Assembly: GCF_900198655.1 (NCBI RefSeq)
Contig: NZ_FZPO01000010.1
Location: 1-60,754, forward strand
Direction of reading: 5' to 3'
DNA length: 60,754 bases
Source of the DNA: Helicobacter equorum
GTDB taxonomy: Bacteria; Campylobacterota; Campylobacteria; Campylobacterales; Helicobacteraceae
Of this stretch, positions 30,485 to 39,066 are shown one piece after another. The position numbers were made by a program, and so were the translations under genes. Every line of letters starts with the position of its first letter. Positions within the stretch are counted from its first letter, which is position 1. The notes beneath the pieces were generated by a model. It was not told where the DNA came from. It did no database searches and saw nothing but the letters and a program-made list of their open reading frames with translations.

Positions 30485-31507
30485 TTGCATTTATTAAATC
30501 TCTCTAGCCTCTTGCGACCATTTTTTTGCACGACTCTCATTGGTGTAGATATTGATGGAAAAATCTGTAATGTGTGTATCATAGTAAAAAAAAATGGTCG
30601 CATTAAAGAAGAGATTCAAAAAGACTTTAAATGCATTAACAACGAACTTCCCATAGAAGCAGTAAAACTTATCAAAACCTATAAACGCAAATACCCATTT
30701 AGTTTTTTGGGTGCCTTTTCCAAAACCTACAATCAAGGTCTTGTGAGCACGACACAAAAATCAAAAGTTAGTCAATTTGGTATCAAACCAAATGATAATG
30801 TATTTATTACCTTTGATAATTGGATGTGCTATATCCAAAAACGCGCTATTGATGAAAATCGTGTGCGTTACCTCAAGGCTTTGGGATTGGATTATCTCTT
30901 TTCGCCATTTGTTGCGCTTGATATGCTTATCAAAAAACATCTTCATAAACGCAATTGTATGTATATTCTTCAAGCACGCAGTAGCGTAAGTTTGTTGGTG
31001 GCAGATACACAAGGTGTCTCGTTTGGAGGGTATTTCTCTCTAGGTGATGCACTAGAAATTGGCGATGACACCCACGAGGAAATAAGCGAGATTCACTCCT
31101 TGCTTGATATGAAAAGTATTGAGGGTGCGATTGGTTCATCTATCGATGAGTTAAAAGAAATAGGCGAATTAGAAGACATCGACAAGGAAGTCTTGCAAGA
31201 AGAATTTTTACCCCAAGAAATCCAAATACAAAAGCAAAAACACGAAGAGCAATCGCGCATTGAGGAGTTCAGGGATATAGCACGCGCACATAATGCCAGT
31301 GAAACAATCATAAACTGCATCAACGAATTTTATAGCAATGATATTTATCGAAGTGACTTTTTAGAAAAAATTGTGATTTTTGATACCTATGGCATCTCGC
31401 CACAAGCCCTCGCTCATATCAAAAATGCATTACTACTAGATGTAGAGCTTCAACGCGTTAATCTTGGTAAGATTCTCCTTGAACTCATACAAAGGGAGAA
31501 TTCCTAA
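30485..31507 (+). CDS. PilM-like actin-fold protein
   Basis: A 340-residue protein without recognised Helicobacter function. LIGVDIDGKICNVCIIVKKNG resembles phosphate-1 of PilM/FtsA-type actin folds by its IGVDIDG core. MYILQARSSVSLLVADTQG resembles the second nucleotide lobe. Residues about 185-270 are acidic and helical. The following two genes have PilN and PilO topology with one-base overlaps, which is the main reason for the call. The start is TTG 30485 after AAGGA at 6-base spacing. A 9-A run lies near codon 35. PilM normally binds the PilN N-terminus under the inner membrane. Confidence 0.55.
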   Translation: MHLLNLSSLLRPFFCTTLIGVDIDGKICNVCIIVKKNGRIKEEIQKDFKCINNELPIEAVKLIKTYKRKYPFSFLGAFSKTYNQGLVSTTQKSKVSQFGIKPNDNVFITFDNWMCYIQKRAIDENRVRYLKALGLDYLFSPFVALDMLIKKHLHKRNCMYILQARSSVSLLVADTQGVSFGGYFSLGDALEIGDDTHEEISEIHSLLDMKSIEGAIGSSIDELKEIGELEDIDKEVLQEEFLPQEIQIQKQKHEEQSRIEEFRDIARAHNASETIINCINEFYSNDIYRSDFLEKIVIFDTYGISPQALAHIKNALLLDVELQRVNLGKILLELIQRENS

Positions 31508-32067
31508 TGATTAGCTATAGCTTTATTCAGCCAAAGCCTAAATCGATTTTTCGTCGCCTCACGAAAATATGGATTTTATACATTGTGCTTATGGTGGTGT
31601 GTGTCCTCCTTTTTAGTATGCTTTTAGATTGGCGGATTCAGCGCAAACAAGAGGAACTAAAAGATTTTGAACTACGCACACAAAAACTGAATCTAAATAT
31701 CATAGCGACCAAAGATTATTTACAGCGCTTAGAGTTTGAAAAAAATCTTGTAGTAAGTATCATAGAGGGCATAGATCCCCAGATACAATCTAATAATAAA
31801 CGCTTTAGAGGTGGCTTTAAGCGCCTTTTGGACATCATTCCAACCCAAATTACACTCAATACCCTAAAAATCGACACACACACACTAGAGCTTCGTGGCA
31901 TAACACCATCAAAAGAAGTATATGCATTTTTGCTAGAAACACTCCTAAAAGCAAGTTTTGATGAAAGCAAAGCCGAGTTTTTTCCACTTGTCAATGGGTG
32001 GTTTAATTTTGTCTCTGTGAGCAAAAAATACCCTACCACGACAACAAAACAACTAAAAGGAGAATAA
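31507..32067 (+). CDS. PilN-like inner-membrane protein
   Basis: A 186-residue bitopic protein. A short cytoplasmic N-terminus is followed by one membrane helix (about 24-45; WILYIVLMVVCVLLFSMLL), a coiled coil, and a C-terminal ferredoxin-like domain. That domain reads like PilN: LLDIIPTQITLNTLKID, then LELRGITPSKEVYAFL. The ATG overlaps the stop of the PilM-like gene (TAATG), and its own stop overlaps the next start. Expected location is the inner membrane with a periplasmic domain. Confidence 0.65.
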   Translation: MISYSFIQPKPKSIFRRLTKIWILYIVLMVVCVLLFSMLLDWRIQRKQEELKDFELRTQKLNLNIIATKDYLQRLEFEKNLVVSIIEGIDPQIQSNNKRFRGGFKRLLDIIPTQITLNTLKIDTHTLELRGITPSKEVYAFLLETLLKASFDESKAEFFPLVNGWFNFVSVSKKYPTTTTKQLKGE

Positions 32068-32642
32068 TGAACGAATACAAAACAGACTTTATTGTCAAAA
32101 ATACATTATTTTTTCTTTTGTTTGTCGTGTTGGCTCTCATAGGCATTACCAAACACATTATGCCAAAGATCTATGATTACAAAGCCCAACTCGCTGAAAA
32201 TAGGCACACAGAACTTATTTACAAACAAACAAAAGTAGATTTTAATGCCCTTCGTGCCCAAACATTAGGATTTATCAAGACTCATCACACATCCTTTGAT
32301 AGACTCTATAATCAAGCACCAGAAGATTCTGAACTCTTAGAGCTTTTGCGCGAATATTTTGTCAGCCTCACACTCAAGCAAATATCTCAAAGTATGGAAA
32401 ATGACATTTCTAAAACGCGTTATCAACTTATAGGATATATGCATAATAACGCACAGCTTCAAGACTTTATGCACAAAATCAATACCTTGCCCTATGTCAT
32501 CGAATTAAGTGTGCCACTTGAAATACACGAAGATCGTGTTTCACACACACTCAAGGTTTCCCTATATCTTGATGTTTTTCAAAGCCATTACAAACCACAC
32601 GCACTCATCTTGCAAGAAAACTTAGCCTACAAAAAACAATAA
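32067..32642 (+). CDS. PilO-like inner-membrane protein
   Basis: A 191-residue bitopic protein with one N-terminal membrane helix (about 11-29), a helical stalk and a C-terminal ferredoxin-like domain (TRYQLIGYMHNNAQLQDFM, then TLKVSLYLDVF). This is PilO architecture. With the two genes before it, it forms a PilM-N-O-like set. No PilP, secretin, pilus ATPase or prepilin peptidase is next to it. Confidence 0.62.
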   Translation: MNEYKTDFIVKNTLFFLLFVVLALIGITKHIMPKIYDYKAQLAENRHTELIYKQTKVDFNALRAQTLGFIKTHHTSFDRLYNQAPEDSELLELLREYFVSLTLKQISQSMENDISKTRYQLIGYMHNNAQLQDFMHKINTLPYVIELSVPLEIHEDRVSHTLKVSLYLDVFQSHYKPHALILQENLAYKKQ

Positions 32643-32686
32643 AACCATAGTGCGAAATGCTGTGTAAATTGTCGATTTATGGTTTT
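32641..32686 (+). repeat. Inverted repeat after the PilO-like gene
   Basis: AAAACCATA at 32641-32649 pairs with 32678-32686 (TATGGTTTT), 28-base loop. Placed between the PilO-like stop and the first barrel gene, it could act as a terminator or attenuator. Confidence 0.35.
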
Positions 32687-32734
32687 GTGTTACCATAAAG
32701 TTTTAGTCAATATTAATTTATGAAGGATGTAGAT

Positions 32735-33877
32735 ATGAAATCACGATCTTTTGGTTCAATAATAAGTGCGATAATTTTGGGATTATCAGGCGTAAGCACG
32801 CTTAGTGCTATGGAATTTAACGAAGTGGGGCACAAAGCTCTTGGTATGGGTGGCGTAGGCGTTGCTGTCAAAAATAGCCCTTATGGATTATTTTTTAACC
32901 CCGCACTCTTAGGAGCAAAACCAGGCACAAAATTAGGCTATAGCATTGGTGTGGCTATTAGCCACAAAAATATGTTTGAACTTTTAAATTACAACCTTAG
33001 CTCTATTTCAGATATCAATGGCTTTAATGAGTTACTAAAAGGCAATAGTGTCAGTGGAAAATTCCAGGCTGCATTGGCGCTTCAACTTCCAGAAACCACA
33101 TTTGGAAATTTTGCTATCGGATATACAGAGACTGCCTATGCATTTGCATCGTTTGGTGGCTACCTACCAACAAACCAAAGTAACTTAAGTAATGCAAACC
33201 TAACATTTGATGTCAAAAATATCGGTATCACAGAAATCCCTATAGGCTATGCATATAACTTCCAAACACCTATAGGAGATATTAGTGCAGGGATAGCAGT
33301 CAAATTTATGAATGCTTCCTTTGGAAGTCGTAGCACCAAATTTGACCAAAACTTCAAAAAAAGCGACCTTCAAGACACCGTTCTCAAAGATATTTTGAAA
33401 GCAGCAGACAACAAAGATTCTTCTTTTGGTGTGGATGTAGGTGTAACCTATGCCCCTAGAGAAAATTTCACCATAGGACTTGTGGGGAAAAACCTCAACA
33501 CACCTACATTTTCTTTTGGCGATTCACAAATCAAAGTGCGTCCGCAAGCAAGACTTGGTATAGGCTATGAGCTTGGCAAACATGTAACAATCGCTGCTGA
33601 TGCGGATCTGACAAACAATGATGTATGGAATCTCACAAACTCCAAACTCCAATCACAAAAAATGGGTGTAGGGGTTGATGTGGATTTTGCATTTTTTGAT
33701 ATACGCGCTGGGGTAGCCAAAGATTTACGTCAAGATAATGGTGCTATTCTCTCTGCTGGAGTTGGTTTTGGTTTCATAGATGCAGCGATTGCATTTTCTA
33801 CGCAAAAAGGGGAATTTAATGGTAGCACCATTCCTCAATATGTAGCATTACAAATTGGTGGTGGGTTTGTCTTTTAG
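32735..33877 (+). CDS. Outer-membrane beta-barrel protein, TraF/FadL-like family (paralogue 1)
   Basis: A 380-residue exported protein with a signal peptide ending STLSA. EFNEVGHKALGMGGVGVAV and SPYGLFFNPALLG match the family usually named conjugal transfer protein TraF (TraF_2), which is FadL-like rather than conjugative. The rest alternates short beta strands and ends in aromatic FVF, a BAM signal. Shared words with paralogue 2 are GLVGKNLN-PTF and KDLRQDNG. ATG 32735 follows AAGGA at 7 bases; ATG 32720 has no site. Substrate unknown. Confidence 0.75.
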   Translation: MKSRSFGSIISAIILGLSGVSTLSAMEFNEVGHKALGMGGVGVAVKNSPYGLFFNPALLGAKPGTKLGYSIGVAISHKNMFELLNYNLSSISDINGFNELLKGNSVSGKFQAALALQLPETTFGNFAIGYTETAYAFASFGGYLPTNQSNLSNANLTFDVKNIGITEIPIGYAYNFQTPIGDISAGIAVKFMNASFGSRSTKFDQNFKKSDLQDTVLKDILKAADNKDSSFGVDVGVTYAPRENFTIGLVGKNLNTPTFSFGDSQIKVRPQARLGIGYELGKHVTIAADADLTNNDVWNLTNSKLQSQKMGVGVDVDFAFFDIRAGVAKDLRQDNGAILSAGVGFGFIDAAIAFSTQKGEFNGSTIPQYVALQIGGGFVF

Positions 33878-33912
33878 GCGATAGGCACAAAGATATAGTC
33901 TAGGGAAATTGT

Positions 33913-35568
33913 ATGAAAAAAATTCTATATGTTTTGGCTACATGTGTTGCTAGTATGCATGCATTGGAGTTTGGGACTATGGGAAATGTCTCGGCGAGTA
34001 TGGGTGGAGCTGGGGTAGCTCTCAAAAACTCGGCATTTGGATTGTATTATAATCCCGCCCTACTCTCCGCCTCGCCAAAAGTAAAATTTGGCTATAGCGT
34101 TGGTGTTAGCATACAAGAAAAAAATATCGCGCAACTTGCTACTATCGACATCGCAAATATGCAACGAACTGCCCAAAACCTTGCCTCTAGTTTTGGTGGG
34201 AGTGGTGGAACTGGTGGGAGTGGGGCGGTAGATGGCGTAGCAAAGGCGGTAGATAACGCATTAGATTCTGTGTTAAATTCGAGTGGTAGTAGTGGTAGCC
34301 AAAGCACACAACAAAAGCTAGAATCTTATCTCAAAACCTCAAATGGCAATCATAACGATCTTATTGACAAGATCAAAGAAAATGTCAAAAATAGTAATGA
34401 TCTTACAGGTATCCAAAAAGATCTTATCACAGGTGTTGCTAGTGGCATAGATTTTAACAATCTCAAATTTGACAATGGCACTGGCACTAACACTGTCAAT
34501 CTCGCAAATGCAATCTCGTCTATCACCATTAGCAAAGGTTCGGATAAAGGCTTAGATAAGTCTATGAGTGATATTGCTATGGTGCAAAATGCCTTGCAAG
34601 ACAATCATATGAATCTCACTAGTCAAAACGGCATTGTCCTTCAGTTAGGCTCTCGACCACTTAATGATATGATTGGCACTTTTGCAGTAGGTCTTTTTGG
34701 GTCGCTGTATTCCAATATTTCACTCAATGCCAACCCCGATAAATTGCGCCTTATCATTGAAGCAGGTGGGCAGTATTATGAACTAACAATCACCGATGAT
34801 GGCTACACATATGGACTTTCAAATGAAAATACTTATAAGCAGCACTCCCTCATCGCCTCCTTGCAGGACGCACAAAATGGTCATAGTATCTATATGACTT
34901 CTTTTGTGCTTAGTGAGATACCTGTGGGCTATGCACGCACATTTTATCTCAAAAATGGGAATCTAAACATTGGGATTGCTGGGAAACTTATGAATAGCAC
35001 TAGTATGCAAAACAAAGTACCCATCACAACTAAAACAGACTTTGGTGCAGAAATGAGTAAAATCGTGCAAGATTTCAAAAATACCACCATCGATAAAGCT
35101 ATAGGGGTAGATGTGGGAGCGGTATATGAGATTGATTTGCCAAAATTCCGCTATCTTACCTTAGGGCTTGTGGGTAAAAATCTCAACTCTCCGACATTTA
35201 ACTCCACTCTACAAAATATCACGATTAAACCGCAAGCGCGTGCTGGGATAGCATACTACACACAATCTGGGTTTAACCTTGCCTTTGATGTAGATCTCAC
35301 ACAAAATGACATTATTGCCTTTAGCACCAAAGATCAAAAAAGCCAAATGATAGGCGGTGGTGCTGGATTTATATGGAAAGGCTTTGATCTACGCCTTGGT
35401 GCGATGAAAGATTTACGTCAAGATAACGGACTAATCCTTACAGGCGGGGTTAATGTGCTGGGGATTATCGATATTGCCTTGCAATCAAGCACGAAATTTA
35501 CTAAGATCCAAAACTATCCAATACCACAATACCTTAGCCTACGAGTGGGTGGTAGCCTAAGCTGGTAG
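33913..35568 (+). CDS. Outer-membrane beta-barrel protein, TraF/FadL-like family (paralogue 2, with insertion)
   Basis: A 551-residue paralogue of the preceding gene, 35 bases downstream. Signal peptide (MKKILYVLATCVASMHA), then LEFGTMGNVSASMGGAGVAL and SAFGLYYNPALLS. The matching C-terminal half includes GLVGKNLNSPTF and MKDLRQDNGLILTGG, ending in Trp. An insertion of about 170 residues after residue 90 is Gly/Ser/Asn-rich and helical, absent from paralogue 1. It could be an extracellular or periplasmic plug. Operon partner of paralogue 1. Confidence 0.75.
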   Translation: MKKILYVLATCVASMHALEFGTMGNVSASMGGAGVALKNSAFGLYYNPALLSASPKVKFGYSVGVSIQEKNIAQLATIDIANMQRTAQNLASSFGGSGGTGGSGAVDGVAKAVDNALDSVLNSSGSSGSQSTQQKLESYLKTSNGNHNDLIDKIKENVKNSNDLTGIQKDLITGVASGIDFNNLKFDNGTGTNTVNLANAISSITISKGSDKGLDKSMSDIAMVQNALQDNHMNLTSQNGIVLQLGSRPLNDMIGTFAVGLFGSLYSNISLNANPDKLRLIIEAGGQYYELTITDDGYTYGLSNENTYKQHSLIASLQDAQNGHSIYMTSFVLSEIPVGYARTFYLKNGNLNIGIAGKLMNSTSMQNKVPITTKTDFGAEMSKIVQDFKNTTIDKAIGVDVGAVYEIDLPKFRYLTLGLVGKNLNSPTFNSTLQNITIKPQARAGIAYYTQSGFNLAFDVDLTQNDIIAFSTKDQKSQMIGGGAGFIWKGFDLRLGAMKDLRQDNGLILTGGVNVLGIIDIALQSSTKFTKIQNYPIPQYLSLRVGGSLSW

Positions 35569-35569
35569 G

Positions 35570-36547
35570 CTAGCCACCTGTGTGATAAAACGCACGCTCA
35601 GAAATTTGAACTTCCTTTTCACTCCATTGATTTTTTTCTGGTTTGTTAGATACAGCTTGTTTCAAAAGCGTATCCATCGCCTCTTTATCTCCCAAAAGTA
35701 TTGCTTCACGCGCATTTACAGAATCTTGATAAAACAAACACGGACATAACACACCTTCGCTTGTGAGACGGATTCTATTGCAACTTGCACAAAAATCATC
35801 TTCGTGTGGTGCAATGATCCCAAAGGTATAAGATCTACCATTTTTGGCCGGTGCATTGATACTAAAGAGCTTAGCAGGTCCGAAGTGCTCTTTAAACAAT
35901 GAGGTAACTTTGTATCGTGAGGAGATTGTATCTAAAATCTCCGCAGAACTTAGCGAGATAAGATCAGAATTTGCGTAGGTGTTTTCCATAAATTCAATAA
36001 AACGCACCAAAATGCCACGCTCACGCCCAAATTCTAGCATATCACAAATTTCATCGCGTGTGAATGCGAGTGCTACCATATTAAGTTTTATGTCAAATCC
36101 GACATTTTGGGCAGATTCTATCCCACGCAAAATCTGTGGAAGCGCATCACGCTTAGAAATTACTCGTATCCGCTCTGGCTTGAGCGAATCCAAAGAAATA
36201 TTAATACGCTTTAATCCTGCATTTTTGAGGCTTTGGGCAAATTTTTCAAGCAAAAAGCCATTTGTTGTAAGTGCGATTTCTATATCATTTTTATACGCAT
36301 AAATACCGCTTATAAATTCTGCAATATCAGATTGCAAAAGAGGTTCTCCGCCTGTAACGCGAATTTTTGTAACTCCATTATCAATAGCAACTTTGATAAA
36401 TTCTAAAAGTTTTGGAAGCTCAAGAGCTGTAGCATCAAAAAAATCATCAGGTGTATCAGGCATACAATATTGACAGCGAAAATTGCATTGTTTGGTCAAA
36501 GACACGCGTAAATAGTCAATCTTGCGATTAAAGGTATCAATTAGCAT
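35570..36547 (-). CDS. moaA: GTP 3',8-cyclase MoaA
   Basis: Radical SAM enzyme (325 aa) for the first step of molybdopterin synthesis. N-terminal cluster: Cys21-x3-Cys25-x2-Cys28 (CNFRCQYC). C-terminal cluster: CASCNRIRLTSEGVLCPC. The protein ends in Gly-Gly, the conserved MoaA tail. It converges with the barrel gene (1-base gap) and diverges from mobA. Confidence 0.97.
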   Translation of the reverse strand: MLIDTFNRKIDYLRVSLTKQCNFRCQYCMPDTPDDFFDATALELPKLLEFIKVAIDNGVTKIRVTGGEPLLQSDIAEFISGIYAYKNDIEIALTTNGFLLEKFAQSLKNAGLKRINISLDSLKPERIRVISKRDALPQILRGIESAQNVGFDIKLNMVALAFTRDEICDMLEFGRERGILVRFIEFMENTYANSDLISLSSAEILDTISSRYKVTSLFKEHFGPAKLFSINAPAKNGRSYTFGIIAPHEDDFCASCNRIRLTSEGVLCPCLFYQDSVNAREAILLGDKEAMDTLLKQAVSNKPEKNQWSEKEVQISERAFYHTGG

Positions 36548-36574
36548 AAATTCTCTTTATCTAGGGGTTCAAAA

Positions 36575-36596
36575 ATTATACAATTATAAATATAAT
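36575..36596. promoter_or_regulatory. Back-to-back promoters of moaA and mobA
   Basis: TATAAT on the minus strand (36580 to 36575) lies 28 bases before moaA. TATAAT on the plus strand (36591-36596) lies 30 bases before mobA. The two boxes are separated by 10 bases, so the promoters may compete. Confidence 0.55.
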
Positions 36597-36625
36597 TCAA
36601 AGTTTAATCTACAAAAAGAGGATAT

Positions 36626-37255
36626 ATGTGTGAAATAGCGTGTGTGGTGCTATGTGGTGGCAAAAGTAGTCGTATGGGATGTGATAAAGCATTGCTACCT
36701 TTTGGTAACAAGGACTTAGCACATTTTATGTATGATACTTACAGCAATATATTCCCGCATACATTATTGTGTTGCAAAACCCCCAAACCACGGCTTAAAC
36801 TCCCAATGATTATAGAATCTAGCACTCAACACAACCATAACACGCACATAAACACAACAAAGGATATGGCTTTTTCACCGCTTTATGGCATTGCATGTGC
36901 GCTACAAAACCTCACAGGTGATTATATTGCTTTTGTGAGTGTGGATACACCATTTCTCAAACCCAAAACCTTGCAGAATCTAGTCAAACAAGTGCAAAGC
37001 CTTGGGGCAAATGGAGGCTATATCGTGCAAGTTGATGAAACAAACACCATAATGTGTGAGCATTTTTTGCTTTCTGTATGGCACAAAAACACACTAGATT
37101 CACTTAACTATGCCATACAAACACAAAATTTTCGTGTGGGTGGACTCGTAAAAAGCCTAGATTTTCTCACATACAATGTGTATGATACCTTGCTATCTTA
37201 TAATCTTAATACCCCACAAGATTATCAATTAGCACTCGCACAGCTACACTCCTAA
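36626..37255 (+). CDS. mobA: Molybdenum cofactor guanylyltransferase MobA
   Basis: A 209-residue nucleotidyltransferase adding GMP to molybdopterin. VLCGGKSSRMGCDKALLPFG is the family nucleotide-binding loop by its GGKSSRMG-DKALLPF pattern, and FVSVDTPFL supplies the metal-binding Asp. It is divergent from moaA as in H. pylori. Its last 12 bases overlap the 3' end of the convergent glycosyltransferase gene. Confidence 0.93.
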   Translation: MCEIACVVLCGGKSSRMGCDKALLPFGNKDLAHFMYDTYSNIFPHTLLCCKTPKPRLKLPMIIESSTQHNHNTHINTTKDMAFSPLYGIACALQNLTGDYIAFVSVDTPFLKPKTLQNLVKQVQSLGANGGYIVQVDETNTIMCEHFLLSVWHKNTLDSLNYAIQTQNFRVGGLVKSLDFLTYNVYDTLLSYNLNTPQDYQLALAQLHS

Positions 37256-38389
37256 CATATCTGCGACAATATATAAAATTTTATCTTTGTTGTGTTGTGT
37301 ATTGTATGTGTATGCAAGAGTATGGGCTTTTGCTTTGTATGCTACAATCTCATCACGCCTAAGCGTTGAGATTGTCTCTACCAACGAATCTACACTATAA
37401 TCTTTTGAACAAACGCCACAAGACTCTTTAGCCATAAATTGCTCAATCTCGCTAAGTGGAGTTGAAACGATACAAAGTCGCGCCTGTATGTATTCAAAAA
37501 ATTTATTTGGCAAACAATGCATGAGATTAAAAGTCGTGGGTAAAAATGGAATAAGTCCTATATCAAATCTATGAGAAAATGGCACGATTTGCTCAAGTGG
37601 CACTGGGGGTAAAAATATGAGATTGTTAGGTGCTTTTGTGCGTAGAGATTCTAAAAACTTGGGCTGATTGCTTAACGCCATTGCATACAATATATACTCA
37701 CTTGGAAGTTTGTGTGCCAACTCGATAAGATTCTGGCTACTTCTATCAGGGCTTACAAAACCATGATAGAGAATCTCTATAGGTGTGCTAAGCGGTGTAG
37801 GAAAGAGATCATATAATGGTGGTAGCGACAAAAATACATCAGATTGTATCCCAAAATTTTCATAATACCCACGCGCTATGCCATCACTTACGCATAATGC
37901 TCTATCTACTTGTGGTAAATACACTGCGCACAAATGATAAAAAAATAAGCCAAAGCTCTCTAACCACTCTTTGCTATTCTCATACTCTAACGGATAATAC
38001 TCTCGTAAGTCTATAAGAATCTTTGCTTGCGGGTGAATAAGCCTATATTCAAGTGCAAAAGGTAAAAGCGTTATATCTTCTATAATCAAAAGTTGCTGTG
38101 GTGGCAAAGCAGCAAGATACTCTCTAATGCACAAACGATTAGCGGTAAAAATAAGCTTTTCAAAGGCACCATTTTGACAATACTCTCTAAGGGCTTGGTT
38201 TTGTTCTGGTGTGCGATCTTTGGCGGTTGGCATTGCAGGAAAACTAAGGGTATGCACCTTATCAATAGGCGTGCATTCTTTGGCAATAACACTAAGCTTA
38301 TAGGTATGTTTTAGCATCTCAATAAGTCGTGCTGGGCGTGGTCTCTTACTCACATCAAAATCGCACAAAATCGTAACATTAGCAACCAT
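37244..38389 (-). CDS. GT-B fold glycosyltransferase (GT4-like)
   Basis: A 381-residue protein with a two-lobe GT-B pattern. The N-terminal lobe includes VTILCDFDVSKRPRPARLIEML. The C-terminal lobe includes EILYHGFVSPDRSSQNLIEL and NKFFEYIQARLCIVSTPLSEIEQF, which contains the E-x-x-A-like donor site. The acceptor is unknown; surface glycan synthesis is plausible. ATG 38389 follows AGG; GTG 38398 is possible. It overlaps the upstream pseudopilin-like gene by 11 bases and mobA by 12. Confidence 0.75.
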   Translation of the reverse strand: MVANVTILCDFDVSKRPRPARLIEMLKHTYKLSVIAKECTPIDKVHTLSFPAMPTAKDRTPEQNQALREYCQNGAFEKLIFTANRLCIREYLAALPPQQLLIIEDITLLPFALEYRLIHPQAKILIDLREYYPLEYENSKEWLESFGLFFYHLCAVYLPQVDRALCVSDGIARGYYENFGIQSDVFLSLPPLYDLFPTPLSTPIEILYHGFVSPDRSSQNLIELAHKLPSEYILYAMALSNQPKFLESLRTKAPNNLIFLPPVPLEQIVPFSHRFDIGLIPFLPTTFNLMHCLPNKFFEYIQARLCIVSTPLSEIEQFMAKESCGVCSKDYSVDSLVETISTLRRDEIVAYKAKAHTLAYTYNTQHNKDKILYIVADMLGV

Positions 38390-39065
38390 TGTTTGCACCT
38401 ATAATCTTGCCTTGTGGCAAAATACACACAGACTTTTGTTTTGTGTTTTTACTAAGTCGCACTTCATAAGGACTTATAAATGCTAATGGTGTTTTGGCAC
38501 AATACACAAATCCTAAAAAATCAAAATACACACGCCCACTCTCACGCTCTCCACACATGCTAGGAGAAAAAATCTCCATATGTTCTATTCCTAGATTCTC
38601 ACCCAAACGCGCATTGATAGAAAGATTATTTTTACAATCAAAAGATGTATTTGTGTTGTTATAGCCACTTATACATCGGCGTGTGCTATCCATAGCAATA
38701 ATATCCCCTGCCATAGGACGAGAATCAAAATCTGTGCTTAGTGAATCTCGTGGCGTATCAATATAGAGCGAAAAGCTTGAGGTCGCATATATTTTTCCTA
38801 TATGAAATTGCACCTGCCATAAGGCATTTTTAGAATATGCCATAAGCTTCTTTGGATTCACCGAAGGATAGAGTGTGTGTAGCGTATCTACTTGCGCGCT
38901 ATGGGTAAAATGCCTTTGATCTGTGAGTGCTAGAATCTGGGCATTTTGAAGTTCGTATAAGAGTGTGTGTTGTGCAACAAATAGGCTTTGATTCTGACTT
39001 GAGAGACTAAAGACAAACACAATGGCCACAAGTGCAAAAACAAGCAAAAGCTCGATGAGATTCAT
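38379..39065 (-). CDS. Pseudopilin-like protein without a leader peptide
   Basis: A 228-residue protein beginning MNLIELLLVFALVAIVFVFSL by its first 20 or so residues, the type IV pilin/pseudopilin helix with Glu at position 5. The usual leader and Gly-Phe cleavage site are absent; Met takes the place of mature residue 1. No in-frame ATG, GTG or TTG occurs in the 14 codons upstream. The C-terminal region is globular with several Cys (RRCISGY, SMCGERESG, GFVYCA, SVCILPQG) and could be disulfide-linked. It starts at a TAATATG junction with the GT-C-like gene. Confidence 0.65.
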   Translation of the reverse strand: MNLIELLLVFALVAIVFVFSLSSQNQSLFVAQHTLLYELQNAQILALTDQRHFTHSAQVDTLHTLYPSVNPKKLMAYSKNALWQVQFHIGKIYATSSFSLYIDTPRDSLSTDFDSRPMAGDIIAMDSTRRCISGYNNTNTSFDCKNNLSINARLGENLGIEHMEIFSPSMCGERESGRVYFDFLGFVYCAKTPLAFISPYEVRLSKNTKQKSVCILPQGKIIGANNGC

Positions 39066-39066
39066 A

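Noticed and set aside
32735-35568. Conjugation genes, from the TraF-like family name
   Set aside because: The family name is historical. The proteins look like FadL-type outer-membrane barrels, and no other transfer genes are present.
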